DNA of 52,107 bases. Origin: Deinococcus roseus (GTDB lineage Bacteria > Deinococcota > Deinococci > Deinococcales > Deinococcaceae). Shown here piece after piece: positions 27,101-34,042 of this stretch. How positions within the stretch are numbered: position 1 is the stretch's first letter; each line of letters starts with the position of its first letter. The translations under genes and the position numbers were made by a program. Location: the NCBI RefSeq assembly GCF_014646895.1, contig NZ_BMOD01000029.1, positions 1 to 52,107 on the forward strand, read 5' to 3'. Under the pieces are notes generated by a model. It did no database searches. It saw only the letters and a list, made by a program, of their open reading frames with translations, and was not told the DNA's origin.

Positions 27101-29077
27101 AACAACCTGGGCACCGGGGTGCTCATTGCGGGTGGGGTCAGCAACAACACCCTGACCCAGAACCTGATCTACGACAACAGCAACCTGGGCATCGACCTGA
27201 GGTTTGACAGCACCAACCAATCCATCGGCGATGGGGTCACACCCAACGACAGCATCTACACTGCCGCCGCAGGCAACCAGGCCATCGACTACCCCACCCT
27301 CACCTACGCAGTGCTGACCGGAACCAGTCTGGAAATCAAAGGGCAGGTGGGCAAGGCTGCCACCCCTGTATCTGGGACCTTCACCATTGAAGCCTTCCTG
27401 ACCGACAACAGCCCAGCCAACCAGAACGGTGCCATTGAGGTCGGAGACGGCCTCTCGGTGGGCCACGGTGAGGCCTCCAAATACCTGGGCACCTGCACCA
27501 CCGCCTCCAACGGCACCTTCAATTGCTTCTTCACGGTGTCTGGTGTGACTGTTGCAGACAGCGTGACCCTCACCACCACCCTGGCGACTTACGGCACCTC
27601 GGAATTCAGTGCCAACCAGCAGATCATTGCCGGACGCACCCTCTCGGGCGGCGTGTACGAAGACGTGGACACCAACCGCGTCAAGACCAACCCGGAAAAC
27701 TGGGCCAGCGGCAGCACCGTTTATGTGAACCTGCTGCAGAACAGCGCCGTCTACAAGACCTTCACGGTCAATGCAGGCACGGGACTGTACAGCTTCACCG
27801 CCCTGCCCCCCGGAAGCTACACCGTGATTGTGACCAGCAGTGCAGCAGGCACCAGTCCTGTGGTTCCCTCTGGCTTCATCACCGTCAGCCCCAACCCTTC
27901 CAGCGTGGCCGCCACCATCAACGGGGCAGACGTCACCGATGTGAACTTCGGGTTCTTCAAGGGCATCCGCTTCTCAGGAACCGTGTTCCGCGACGATGGC
28001 AGAACTGCAGGAACCGCCAACAATGCCATCCAGGACGGGCAGGAGTTGGGCATGAGCGGCATCAAAGTGACCGCCACCAGCGGCAGCAACACCAAAGACG
28101 TGCTGACCGATGCCACCGGAAAATACATCCTGTACCTGGGCACCGCCTATGCAGGCACCGCCGTCACCATCAGCCACCCAGAACGACCTGCCACCGGAAC
28201 CAACCTGGCAAATGCCTCGGTGTCCCTGGCCAGCAGTTTCTCGGATGCCAACGCCTCCAGACGCACCCTGACCCTTGCTCTGGGGAACGCCCAGGACAGC
28301 CTGAATTTCGGGGTGGTGCGCTCAAGCGTTCTGAAAACCAACCAGAGCCAGCAGGCCTTCAGCCCCAGCACCATCGAATACCTGCACGAATACCAGCCCG
28401 GCACCCTCGGGACTGTGACCTTCAGCATGACCGGAGCCCTCAAGTACCAGTTCTACCCTGACCTCAACTGCGACGGCACCGTGTCTGCCGCAGAGAAAAA
28501 CGTGGCCGTGAGCCTGCTCACTGTGAACGCCACCTGGCCCAGAGACACAGACGGCAGCCTGTCCAGTTGCCCCATCCTGGTGCGGGTGCTGGTTCCCTCC
28601 AACCTGCCCGCAGGCACCAAGGACGCTGCAGACTTCAAAGCCAGCCTGCTGTGGACCGGCCCTTCCGTCACTGATCTGGTGACCGTGAAAGACACCACCA
28701 CCATCCAGAGCGCAACTGGCGGTCAGCTGAAACTCACCAAAGAGGTGCGCAACGTCACCACAGGCGGCTCTTTCAGCAGCACCGCCCCGGCCACCGTGGG
28801 GCAGGTTCTGGAATACCGCATCAGCTACACCAACCTGGGCCTCGCCAACGTCTCACAGGTGATCCTGTCTGACCCGGTGCCCAACGAAACCAAAGTGGTC
28901 GCAGATGTCTTCGGCACCGCAGAAGTTCGCGTTTTCTGCCCCACCGGCACCAGTTTCGATCTGGCTGCAGAAAACGCCACCACCATCACCGTCAACCTGA
29001 ACTTCATCTGCGGAGGTGGAACGGTGGTCAAACCCAGCCAGTCTGGATACTTCCTGTACCGGGTGCAGGTGCAGTAG
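24140..29077 (+). CDS. Giant exported protein: DUF11, SdrD-B-like and parallel beta-helix domains
   Basis: 1645 residues from ATG 24140, which overlaps the previous stop; the adjacent ATG 24143 has better spacing to AGAGGA (24131-24136). Signal peptide MRRFLLPLLLLLALVLQVANA. Residues about 25-350 contain VLWAGIYWSARDS and AVWGLVVVYRDP, as in DUF3344-type surface proteins. DUF11 at 350-510, an SdrD-B-like module at 515-590, and at about 790-1020 an Asn-rich ladder (SQNTITNN, SQNLITNNLGTGVLI, TQNLIYDNSNLGIDL) typical of a right-handed beta-helix. Two CNA-B/SdrB-like modules and a final domain with an EF-type loop D1441-E1452 follow, ending YRVQVQ. Probably a long surface filament or carbohydrate-binding adhesin. 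Confidence 0.83.
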   Translation: MMRRFLLPLLLLLALVLQVANAQVIRSFTPRYNATDTGNIQVIGNTLMTCSTAAGATGQATCAAALTRSAAVLADNNNNNHGSAYVDVDATDTPAFNNSSTATLTLPTNATVLWAGIYWSARDSVTTDSTDRRQVRFKPPGGSYSTLTSAQTDATGADYQSFADVTTQLRTYGSGTYTVGGVRASVGNTTTNTYAVWGLVVVYRDPAQLQPRNLTVFDGYVNINNSTSTISVTGFTTPLQGTVNTEVGVMAYEGDYGLTGDTLSLSNDNTTFTVLSDAQNPSDNSFNSTISRGGVTFSAKNPNYLNNLGVDVDFFTMSGTGNPIKNGNRTAYLKFTSSGDQYFPGVVTFSTDIYQPDMKTTKGVIDVNGGVITASDQLEYVINLKNEGLGQATNVTLSDAIPDNTVYVPGSLKIDGVTVTDANADDRGEYGAFCNSANCIRVRSGTGANSSIGGTFNQNDTTEIRFRVTIGAGVAIGTYIYNRATIDYNTLISNQSYSIASGSASVVVQVGGGLSYELSGKVFTDMNYGGGAGRNTTVGGISGRGNARIEVYDSSGNFVSSTTTSGAGDYFISVPAGTYTFRCVSSTVTSPRSGYVSGLLPVQTYRTNASGTTVTAVTNKVGGEDPSKVDAPSNTTSATLASLTTSTQTAQSVATVTVTNYTIQNIDFGYNFDTIVNTNASGQGSLAQFITNSNALGDESSLAQVGNRLSSAGVTESLPAGVENSIFMIPAAQLTSGVGVINLTAAQTMSGPSTSLDATTQTINIGNTNSVSLGTGGTVGSTSVTFNQIPGPEVRISGARSLNSGLIVTGTSNQIRGLALYGFGAGDSTTPNGALQINAASATVQLNVFGSPAVGLSDPGVGSRTVSALLGANNATGLSVVNNLFAYSGGYSIYLNGTSAGTFTGNEIQNSNIEFPAVPAVRQAGSGVITFSQNRVASNHGSGVGILSGTATLSQNTITNNVQDQTGILAGVRLLSSGNTLSQNLITNNLGTGVLIAGGVSNNTLTQNLIYDNSNLGIDLRFDSTNQSIGDGVTPNDSIYTAAAGNQAIDYPTLTYAVLTGTSLEIKGQVGKAATPVSGTFTIEAFLTDNSPANQNGAIEVGDGLSVGHGEASKYLGTCTTASNGTFNCFFTVSGVTVADSVTLTTTLATYGTSEFSANQQIIAGRTLSGGVYEDVDTNRVKTNPENWASGSTVYVNLLQNSAVYKTFTVNAGTGLYSFTALPPGSYTVIVTSSAAGTSPVVPSGFITVSPNPSSVAATINGADVTDVNFGFFKGIRFSGTVFRDDGRTAGTANNAIQDGQELGMSGIKVTATSGSNTKDVLTDATGKYILYLGTAYAGTAVTISHPERPATGTNLANASVSLASSFSDANASRRTLTLALGNAQDSLNFGVVRSSVLKTNQSQQAFSPSTIEYLHEYQPGTLGTVTFSMTGALKYQFYPDLNCDGTVSAAEKNVAVSLLTVNATWPRDTDGSLSSCPILVRVLVPSNLPAGTKDAADFKASLLWTGPSVTDLVTVKDTTTIQSATGGQLKLTKEVRNVTTGGSFSSTAPATVGQVLEYRISYTNLGLANVSQVILSDPVPNETKVVADVFGTAEVRVFCPTGTSFDLAAENATTITVNLNFICGGGTVVKPSQSGYFLYRVQVQ

Positions 29078-29095
29078 ATCCCCCTGTAAACGCAC

Positions 29096-29125
29096 GGTCC
29101 CCCTTTCAGCGAAGGGGGACTTTTT
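29096..29125 (+). terminator. Terminator of the DUF11/beta-barrel operon
   Basis: 7-bp GTCCCCC/GGGGGAC outer stem (29096-29102 / 29114-29120) with inner TTC/GAA pairing, then TTTTT. Confidence 0.8.
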
Positions 29126-29133
29126 GCTGGGTT

Positions 29134-29260
29134 CTGGGGTGGGCGTTTGGGGGCACTGAGGGTTTAAATCCCCCTGCCTGTCGCTGACGGGGGACAGCGC
29201 CAAACGAAGTGAAGCGCAGGGGGATCTGGCCCCCAGCAACCTCAGACGCCCACCCAAAAA
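29134..29260. repeat. 127-nt nested palindromic repeat
   Basis: Outer arms GGGTGGGCGT (29137-29146) and its complement (29246-29255), inner arms ATCCCCCTGC (29168-29177) and its complement (29216-29225), and a GGGGGACAGCGCC core followed by CGAAGTGA. Shares the core with copies at 9433-9546 (minus) and 34891-34942. Confidence 0.65.
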
Positions 29261-29271
29261 AGACGGGGATC

Positions 29272-30258
29272 TTACCTCTGCACCACCCCGAGAATCCTGT
29301 TGTGGTCGTGCTGGTCCAGACGGCCTTTGAACAGCAGGCTGGCGTTCACAAAACCGGTCAGGTGCACTTCCAGGTCTTCTGGTTTGAGGGAGTCCTGGCA
29401 ACGGCTGATCCAGTTCAGGAAAGCCTCGTACTGTTCGGCGCTGAGGTCCTGCTGCAGGGAACGGAAACGCATGGTGCCTTTCCAGTGGCTGACCAGTTCC
29501 CGCACGCTTTTGGAGAAGGTGATGGTGTGGGCCTGCAGGTCAATCAGGAAGGTGGCGATGCGGGCGGTTTTCTGGGCTTCTTCCAGGTCGTAATTGAGTT
29601 TTTCCAGGTGGTCGCGGTACTGGATGCTTTCGGTCTGGTCCTGAATCTGGGCCACCAGGAAACGGGGGGTGCCGTCCCTGCGCCAGATCAGGGAGACATT
29701 CAGCTGTGCCCACAGCACTTTTCCTTCACGGGTGATGTAGCGTTTGAGCAGCTGGTAGGTCTCGATTTTGCGGTCCAGCAGGAGTTGCAGGTAATTGAGG
29801 TCTTCTTTGACATCCTCGGGGTGGGTGACCTCCTGGAAGGACATGTTCAGCAGTTCATCGCGGGAGTATTTCAGGAGGTCGCAGAGGGCATCGTTGACCT
29901 GCAGCCACTTCCCATCAATGCCCACCAGGGCCATCCCAATGGAAGAGTATTTGAACACCGAATAAAAAACATTGTCGGTGGCGTGTTCCAGAGGGGCATC
30001 TGGAACATCGTGGTACACCAGCACATTGAAGCCCTGCCCTCCCAGTTCACGCAGGATTTGCAGTCGGTATTCGTTCAGGCGCAGGAAATTGTTCTGCTGT
30101 TCATCAGCCAGTTGCAGGTTGTCGCTGGCATACTGCAGGGCGGCAAAAACCTCCTCTCTGGGTTCGGTGAACCAGGAGGTGTGCTTGAGGCTGCCATCGT
30201 TTTGAAGTCGGAAAATGCAGAGCAGGTGCACTTCGCCCGAACTGACTGTGCTTGTCAT
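29272..30258 (-). CDS. PAS-domain sensor protein without output domain
   Basis: 328 residues from ATG 30258, chosen because TATGAT (30266-30271) ends exactly 7 nt upstream; the longer frame to 30357 would run through the divergent promoter. Residues 1-100 are an unrecognised domain. A PAS/PAC unit occupies about 108-225 (FKYSSIGMALVGIDGKWLQVNDALCDLL ... FLVAQIQDQTESIQYRDHLEKLN). The linker EEAQKTARIATFLIDLQ opens a second, shorter PAS-like part up to the end. There is no DHp/HATPase, GGDEF, EAL or methyl-accepting region and no membrane segment. It is divergent from an OmpR-type regulator with 113 bp between starts, so it could modulate that regulator or its unlinked kinase. Ligand unknown. 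Confidence 0.78.
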   Translation of the reverse strand: MTSTVSSGEVHLLCIFRLQNDGSLKHTSWFTEPREEVFAALQYASDNLQLADEQQNNFLRLNEYRLQILRELGGQGFNVLVYHDVPDAPLEHATDNVFYSVFKYSSIGMALVGIDGKWLQVNDALCDLLKYSRDELLNMSFQEVTHPEDVKEDLNYLQLLLDRKIETYQLLKRYITREGKVLWAQLNVSLIWRRDGTPRFLVAQIQDQTESIQYRDHLEKLNYDLEEAQKTARIATFLIDLQAHTITFSKSVRELVSHWKGTMRFRSLQQDLSAEQYEAFLNWISRCQDSLKPEDLEVHLTGFVNASLLFKGRLDQHDHNRILGVVQR

Positions 30259-30265
30259 GTTCTTT

Positions 30266-30271
30266 ATCATA
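30266..30271 (-). promoter_or_regulatory. -10 box of leaderless PAS-protein transcript
   Basis: TATGAT on the minus strand, 7 nt before the ATG at 30258. Confidence 0.55.
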
Positions 30272-30356
30272 CCCAAAGTGCCTTCAGTGGCTGTGTTCTG
30301 CATCAGGAGATTCCCTGAAGGCCACAGAACCGACAGAAAAATGTTCGCAATTTGCA

Positions 30357-30362
30357 TATAAT
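30357..30362 (+). promoter_or_regulatory. -10 box of response-regulator gene
   Basis: Perfect TATAAT, 9 nt before the ATG at 30372; the transcript would have few or no leader bases. -35 is weak (CCGACA at 30330-30335 with a long spacer). Confidence 0.6.
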
Positions 30363-30371
30363 CGTTGCAAC

Positions 30372-31055
30372 ATGTCCTCTTCCCATCGGTCCCAACCGAG
30401 AATCCTGATTGTTGAAGACAGCCTGGTGCAGTCTTCCATGATGCAGTCTTACCTGAAAGGTCAGGAGTACCAGGTCATGGCTGCCCACACTGGCAAATCT
30501 GCCCTGGAGCAGGTTTCCCAGGCCGATCTGGTGATCCTGGATGTGATTTTGCCTGACATGAGCGGTTATGAGGTGCTCACCCACATCCGGGAGAACCATT
30601 TGCGGGCCAAGGTGATCATGCTCAGCACCTTATCAGATACGCCTTTCAAGGTGCGCGGTTTGAAAAGCGGCGCAGATGACTACCTGGGCAAACCCTTCGA
30701 CCTGACCGAACTGGAAGCCCGCATTCAGGCCCTGCTGCGGCAGAACTTCAATCCGCTGGAATCCACCACGGGGTCCCTGAGGATCAGCAAGGTGGATCAG
30801 TGCGTTTACATTGCCCAGAAGAAAATTGACCTCTCCAAGCAGGAAACCGAACTGCTCTGGTACATGGCAGAACACCCAGAAAAGTCACACTCCCGTCAGG
30901 AGTTGCTGGACAACGTCTGGAGCTCAGATTTTCAGGGTGGAGAACGCATCATCGATGTGATGGTGGTTTCCCTGCGCAAGAAACTGGGCAACAAGGTGAT
31001 CCAGACTGTTCGCGGCGTGGGTTACCAGTTGCACCCTGAAGAAGCTGGAAAGTAA
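30372..31055 (+). CDS. OmpR/PhoB-family response regulator
   Basis: 227-residue two-component regulator. The receiver domain (about 9-125) has the phospho-acceptor D57 in VILDVILPDMSGYEV, the acidic pair E15/D16 in LIVEDS, S85 and K107 (GADDYLGKPFD). The C-terminal winged helix (about 133-222) carries LSKQETELLWYMAEHPEKSHSRQELLDNVW and IDVMVVSLRKKLGNKVIQTVRGVGYQL, standard for the OmpR family. Start at 30372 follows from the promoter; the frame extends upstream but through the -10 box. No histidine kinase is adjacent, so the partner must be elsewhere, or input could come through the divergent PAS protein. Targets unknown. Confidence 0.92.
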   Translation: MSSSHRSQPRILIVEDSLVQSSMMQSYLKGQEYQVMAAHTGKSALEQVSQADLVILDVILPDMSGYEVLTHIRENHLRAKVIMLSTLSDTPFKVRGLKSGADDYLGKPFDLTELEARIQALLRQNFNPLESTTGSLRISKVDQCVYIAQKKIDLSKQETELLWYMAEHPEKSHSRQELLDNVWSSDFQGGERIIDVMVVSLRKKLGNKVIQTVRGVGYQLHPEEAGK

Positions 31056-31075
31056 ACCTGTTTCCCTGGAAAAAG

Positions 31076-31819
31076 TCAGCGTGTCCTGAACACCCCAACG
31101 ACCCGGTGCTTCTCCGGGTAGGTGGTGAGGTGGGCAGGCATTTTTTTGCCGCTGGCAAACGGAACGTAGCTGTCTTCATCCAGCGGGAGGCGGGTGTCGA
31201 AACTGACCTGCACCGCATGGTCCTGTGGCAGCACCTGCCCGAGGGTCAGGGTGTATTTGAACAGGGCATTCTGGGCTGTGAAGTTCACAATCAATGGTTT
31301 TTGCGGTGCTGCAGGCTGGAAAAGCACAATCAAAGCAGGCGTCTGGGCATGTTCTGCAATGGCCACCATGGCACTGCGCAAGCTGATCTGGGCTTTGCGG
31401 CTGAGGTCCATCACGGCCTGCGCACTGATTCCGTGCCGATCTGTGACCTCTTTCAGAACCTCTGGCTCGATCAGGATGTTCGCTGCACCCCAGTCGCAGA
31501 GTTTCTCGATGACCACTTCCAGACCGTCCCCTTCAAAGTCTTCGTGGATGTCACTGAGGAGTTCGTCGTCGTCCAGCAACAGGGCATGGGCGATTTCATG
31601 GGCCAGGGTGAACTTCTGGCGGTTGAGGTCGCGGGTGGGGTTGATGATGATGGCCTTGTGCACCGGATCATAGGCACCATCCCGCTCTCCGAGGTCCATG
31701 AACACCAGTCTGGCTCCGGCAGCCTCTCCCAGGCTGTACAGATCCCTGGCCTGATGGGTGCGGGCAAAATCCAGGGCGAGTTCACGCATGCGGTCTTTGT
31801 GCTGGGGTTTGGGGTCCAT
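31076..31819 (-). CDS. irrE: IrrE/PprI radiation-response metalloprotease
   Basis: ImmA/IrrE-type zinc peptidase of 247 residues. In Deinococcus, IrrE cleaves the repressor DdrO after DNA damage and so switches on the radiation/desiccation regulon. The zinc site is HEIAH (H74, E75, H78), with E105 in EKLCDW at the spacing (31 residues after the first His) of the third ligand. Flanking segments RDGAYDPVHKAIIIN, DDDELLSDIHEDFEGD and the C-terminal YVPFASGKKM ... TYPEK closely follow known Deinococcus IrrE, including the C-terminal GAF-like region, which separates it from short ImmA proteins of mobile elements. It is shorter than the D. radiodurans protein at the N-terminus. ATG 31819 follows directly on the stop of the upstream NAD(P)HX repair gene, so it is translationally coupled. 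Confidence 0.92.
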   Translation of the reverse strand: MDPKPQHKDRMRELALDFARTHQARDLYSLGEAAGARLVFMDLGERDGAYDPVHKAIIINPTRDLNRQKFTLAHEIAHALLLDDDELLSDIHEDFEGDGLEVVIEKLCDWGAANILIEPEVLKEVTDRHGISAQAVMDLSRKAQISLRSAMVAIAEHAQTPALIVLFQPAAPQKPLIVNFTAQNALFKYTLTLGQVLPQDHAVQVSFDTRLPLDEDSYVPFASGKKMPAHLTTYPEKHRVVGVFRTR

Positions 31820-33253
31820 TCAATCTCCGTGGATGAGGGTGTGCCAGGCCGTTCCGAGGTGCCGGGACACATCGCTGGCCTGCAGGCCATAATGGTGGTG
31901 TTTGAAGCAGAGGTCTCCGGCCAGACCGTGCAGATAAACACCACTGAGGGCAGCATGTTTGGCACTGAGGCCCTGTCCCAGCAAACTGGCAATGATGCCT
32001 GCCAGGGTGTCTCCCATGCCTGCGGAGGCCATGCCGGGGTTGCCGGTGGTGTTGACCCAGGTGGTCTGTTTGGTGGCGGTGACGGTGGGACCACCTTTCA
32101 GGACCACCACCCCTCCATACTGCTTCTGCAGGGCTTTCACAGTTGTGAGAGGATCTGCAAGCACTTCTGCTGTGTCTGTTTCCAGCATGCGGGCAGCCTC
32201 TCCGGGGTGCGGGGTGAACACCGCCCATTCATGGCCTTTGCCGCGCAGGGAGGTTTGCAGGGCATCTGCATCTATGACGGTGGGAATGTGTTTTTTCAAA
32301 ACCCAGTCTGCCACTTCAGCCGCCTGCTCTCCCAGACCCATCCCGAGGGCCACTGCCCCTTTGAAAGGCAGGTTTTGCACCTCCTGCCAGTCTTTCAGGG
32401 CATGGCCAATGGCTTCCAGCGGAGCGCCATCAATGGGCACAATGCTGGAATACCGCACCAGACCACTTCCGGTGCGCAGCGCAGCCAGGGCAGTGAGGGC
32501 CACACATCCCGTCATGCCTGACTTTCCTCCCAGCACCCACACTTCCCCGGCGCTGCCTTTGTGCGCACTCTGGTTGCGTCTGGGAAGCCATTGCCGCACT
32601 TCGTAGGCTTCCATGGTGTGGGTGCTGGTGAACTGGTGGGTGTACTGACCGGGCACCCCGATGGACAGCAGTTCCACCTCTCCGGCCCATTCGCTGGCCG
32701 GTTCAAAAAGGTGGCAGGGCTTGAAGCCCCCCAGGGCCAGGGTGCGGGTGGCCCGGACCGCCAGTTCAGGCAGCACGGGCACATCGGCCTGCACCCCACT
32801 GGGCAAATCAATGCTCAGCACAGGTTTTCTGGAGGCGTTCAGGAGTTCAATCCAGGAGGCGTACTCCAGGCTGAGCGGGGGGCGAAACCCGGTGCCCAGC
32901 AACCCTTCCAGCACCACGTCCACCTGGGGCAAATTGAGGCGCAACTGCTCGTTGTTCAGGGGCGTGGTGTGCGCAAAAACCTGCAATTTCTGCAGGCTGT
33001 CCGGGTGGGCCTCCGGGTGAACCAGCACCCGGATCTCATGGCCAAGGGTGAGCAGGTGACGGGCGGCCACCAGTGCATCTGCCCCATTGAATCCTTTCCC
33101 GGCCACCACCAGCACCCGTGCCTGAGCATGGGAGCGGTGCAGCGCTTCGGCCACACTGCGGCCTGCATTCTCCACCGTGACTTCCAGCAGCCCTTTTTCG
33201 GCCAGGGTCTGGTCCAGTTTTTTGATCTGTCGGGAGGTGAGAATCAATGCCAT
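31820..33253 (-). CDS. nnr: Bifunctional NAD(P)HX epimerase / ADP-dependent NAD(P)HX dehydratase
   Basis: Metabolite-repair enzyme of 477 residues that restores hydrated NADH and NADPH. N-terminal YjeF/NnrE epimerase domain about 1-215 with GKGFNGADALVAARHL (51-66) and DLPSGVQAD; C-terminal NnrD kinase-like domain about 225-477 with GKSGMTGCVALTALAALRTGSGLV, VIDADAL, FTPHPGEAARML, LKGGPTV and GNPGMASAGMGDTLAG (GMGD 412-415, ATP site). The epimerase loop reads KGFNGADA where the family usually has PGNNGGDG, so epimerase activity could be altered. Start at 33253 is 2 nt after the stop of the TPR gene and its own stop abuts irrE, making a tight three-gene operon. Confidence 0.92.
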   Translation of the reverse strand: MALILTSRQIKKLDQTLAEKGLLEVTVENAGRSVAEALHRSHAQARVLVVAGKGFNGADALVAARHLLTLGHEIRVLVHPEAHPDSLQKLQVFAHTTPLNNEQLRLNLPQVDVVLEGLLGTGFRPPLSLEYASWIELLNASRKPVLSIDLPSGVQADVPVLPELAVRATRTLALGGFKPCHLFEPASEWAGEVELLSIGVPGQYTHQFTSTHTMEAYEVRQWLPRRNQSAHKGSAGEVWVLGGKSGMTGCVALTALAALRTGSGLVRYSSIVPIDGAPLEAIGHALKDWQEVQNLPFKGAVALGMGLGEQAAEVADWVLKKHIPTVIDADALQTSLRGKGHEWAVFTPHPGEAARMLETDTAEVLADPLTTVKALQKQYGGVVVLKGGPTVTATKQTTWVNTTGNPGMASAGMGDTLAGIIASLLGQGLSAKHAALSGVYLHGLAGDLCFKHHHYGLQASDVSRHLGTAWHTLIHGD

Positions 33254-33255
33254 GT

Positions 33256-34023
33256 TTACCTCGAAAGCACAAACCAGAGCACCAGCAGCACCAGCACCAC
33301 ATAAAAAGCAATGGCCCCCAGCCGCAGGTTCATGCTTTGCTGGCGACCTTCCTCACGGGCCTGTTGCAGGAGGGCGCGCTGTTCCAGACGCTGGCTTTTC
33401 TTGAGGGACTGTATGGAAGCCCCGTACCGCTTCTGTTTCCTGAGCAGCACCGCCAGGTTGTTGTGGGCCAGCGGATACTCGGGGTTGATCTCCAGGGCTT
33501 TGCGGTAATGGGCTTCTGCTTCCTTGTTGTTTCCTGCTTCCAGGGCAATGTTTCCCAGGTTGCTGATGGCCCGGTAATGGCGGGGGTCGGCCTGCACCGC
33601 CGCTTCAAACAGGCTGCGGGCCTGCACCGGATCTTTCAGGCGCACCTGCAAAACCCCCAGTCGGTTCAGGGCTTCTGCGCGCACGTAAGGGGTGTCCAGA
33701 GCAGTCTGCAACTGTGCTTTCAGGGCTTCTGGATCGCGGGTGTCTTGCTTTTCGGTTTGTTGCAGGTTCTCGATGCCAAGCCTGAGCTCCTCTGGAGACA
33801 GGAATTCCCGGAGGGGCTCCAGTGCTCTGGTCTGTTGCAAAGCCTTTGAGAACTGCCGGGAACGCACATCGCCCAGCAGGGCAACCATGGCCTGCACGGC
33901 AGCCAGCAGCTCTGGATGGTACTCCCCCACCAGTTCCAGAGCCTGGATGCGGGCCTCGGCCTGCTCGAAGTTGCCTGCTTGAATGGACTCCCGCCAGCTC
34001 AGCGGGGTCTTGCTGTCAGTCAT
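33256..34023 (-). CDS. Tail-anchored TPR protein
   Basis: 255 residues. Residues about 115-210 form at least two clear TPR units (RAEALNRLGVLQVRLKDPVQARSLFEAAVQ and YRAISNLGNIALEAGNNKEAEAHYRKALEINP, each within longer helices), after a helical N-terminal half. A single hydrophobic helix LGAIAFYVVLVLLVLWFVLS ends the protein with no signal peptide, so it is predicted to be tail-anchored in the cytoplasmic membrane with TPRs in the cytoplasm. A TACAAT box (34031-34036) 7 nt before ATG 34023 makes it leaderless and the lead gene of the operon with nnr and irrE. Its partner is unknown; a scaffold role near the radiation-response protease is only suggested by position. Confidence 0.83.
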   Translation of the reverse strand: MTDSKTPLSWRESIQAGNFEQAEARIQALELVGEYHPELLAAVQAMVALLGDVRSRQFSKALQQTRALEPLREFLSPEELRLGIENLQQTEKQDTRDPEALKAQLQTALDTPYVRAEALNRLGVLQVRLKDPVQARSLFEAAVQADPRHYRAISNLGNIALEAGNNKEAEAHYRKALEINPEYPLAHNNLAVLLRKQKRYGASIQSLKKSQRLEQRALLQQAREEGRQQSMNLRLGAIAFYVVLVLLVLWFVLSR

Positions 34024-34030
34024 GACAGGT

Positions 34031-34036
34031 ATTGTA
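34031..34036 (-). promoter_or_regulatory. -10 box of TPR-nnr-irrE operon
   Basis: TACAAT on the minus strand, 7 nt upstream of the ATG at 34023; the whole operon including irrE would be transcribed from here. Confidence 0.55.
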
Positions 34037-34042
34037 TAGCTT

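Noticed and set aside
30259..30357. Extended N-terminus of the PAS protein
   Set aside because: It runs through both divergent -10 boxes; ATG 30258 has ideal leaderless spacing.
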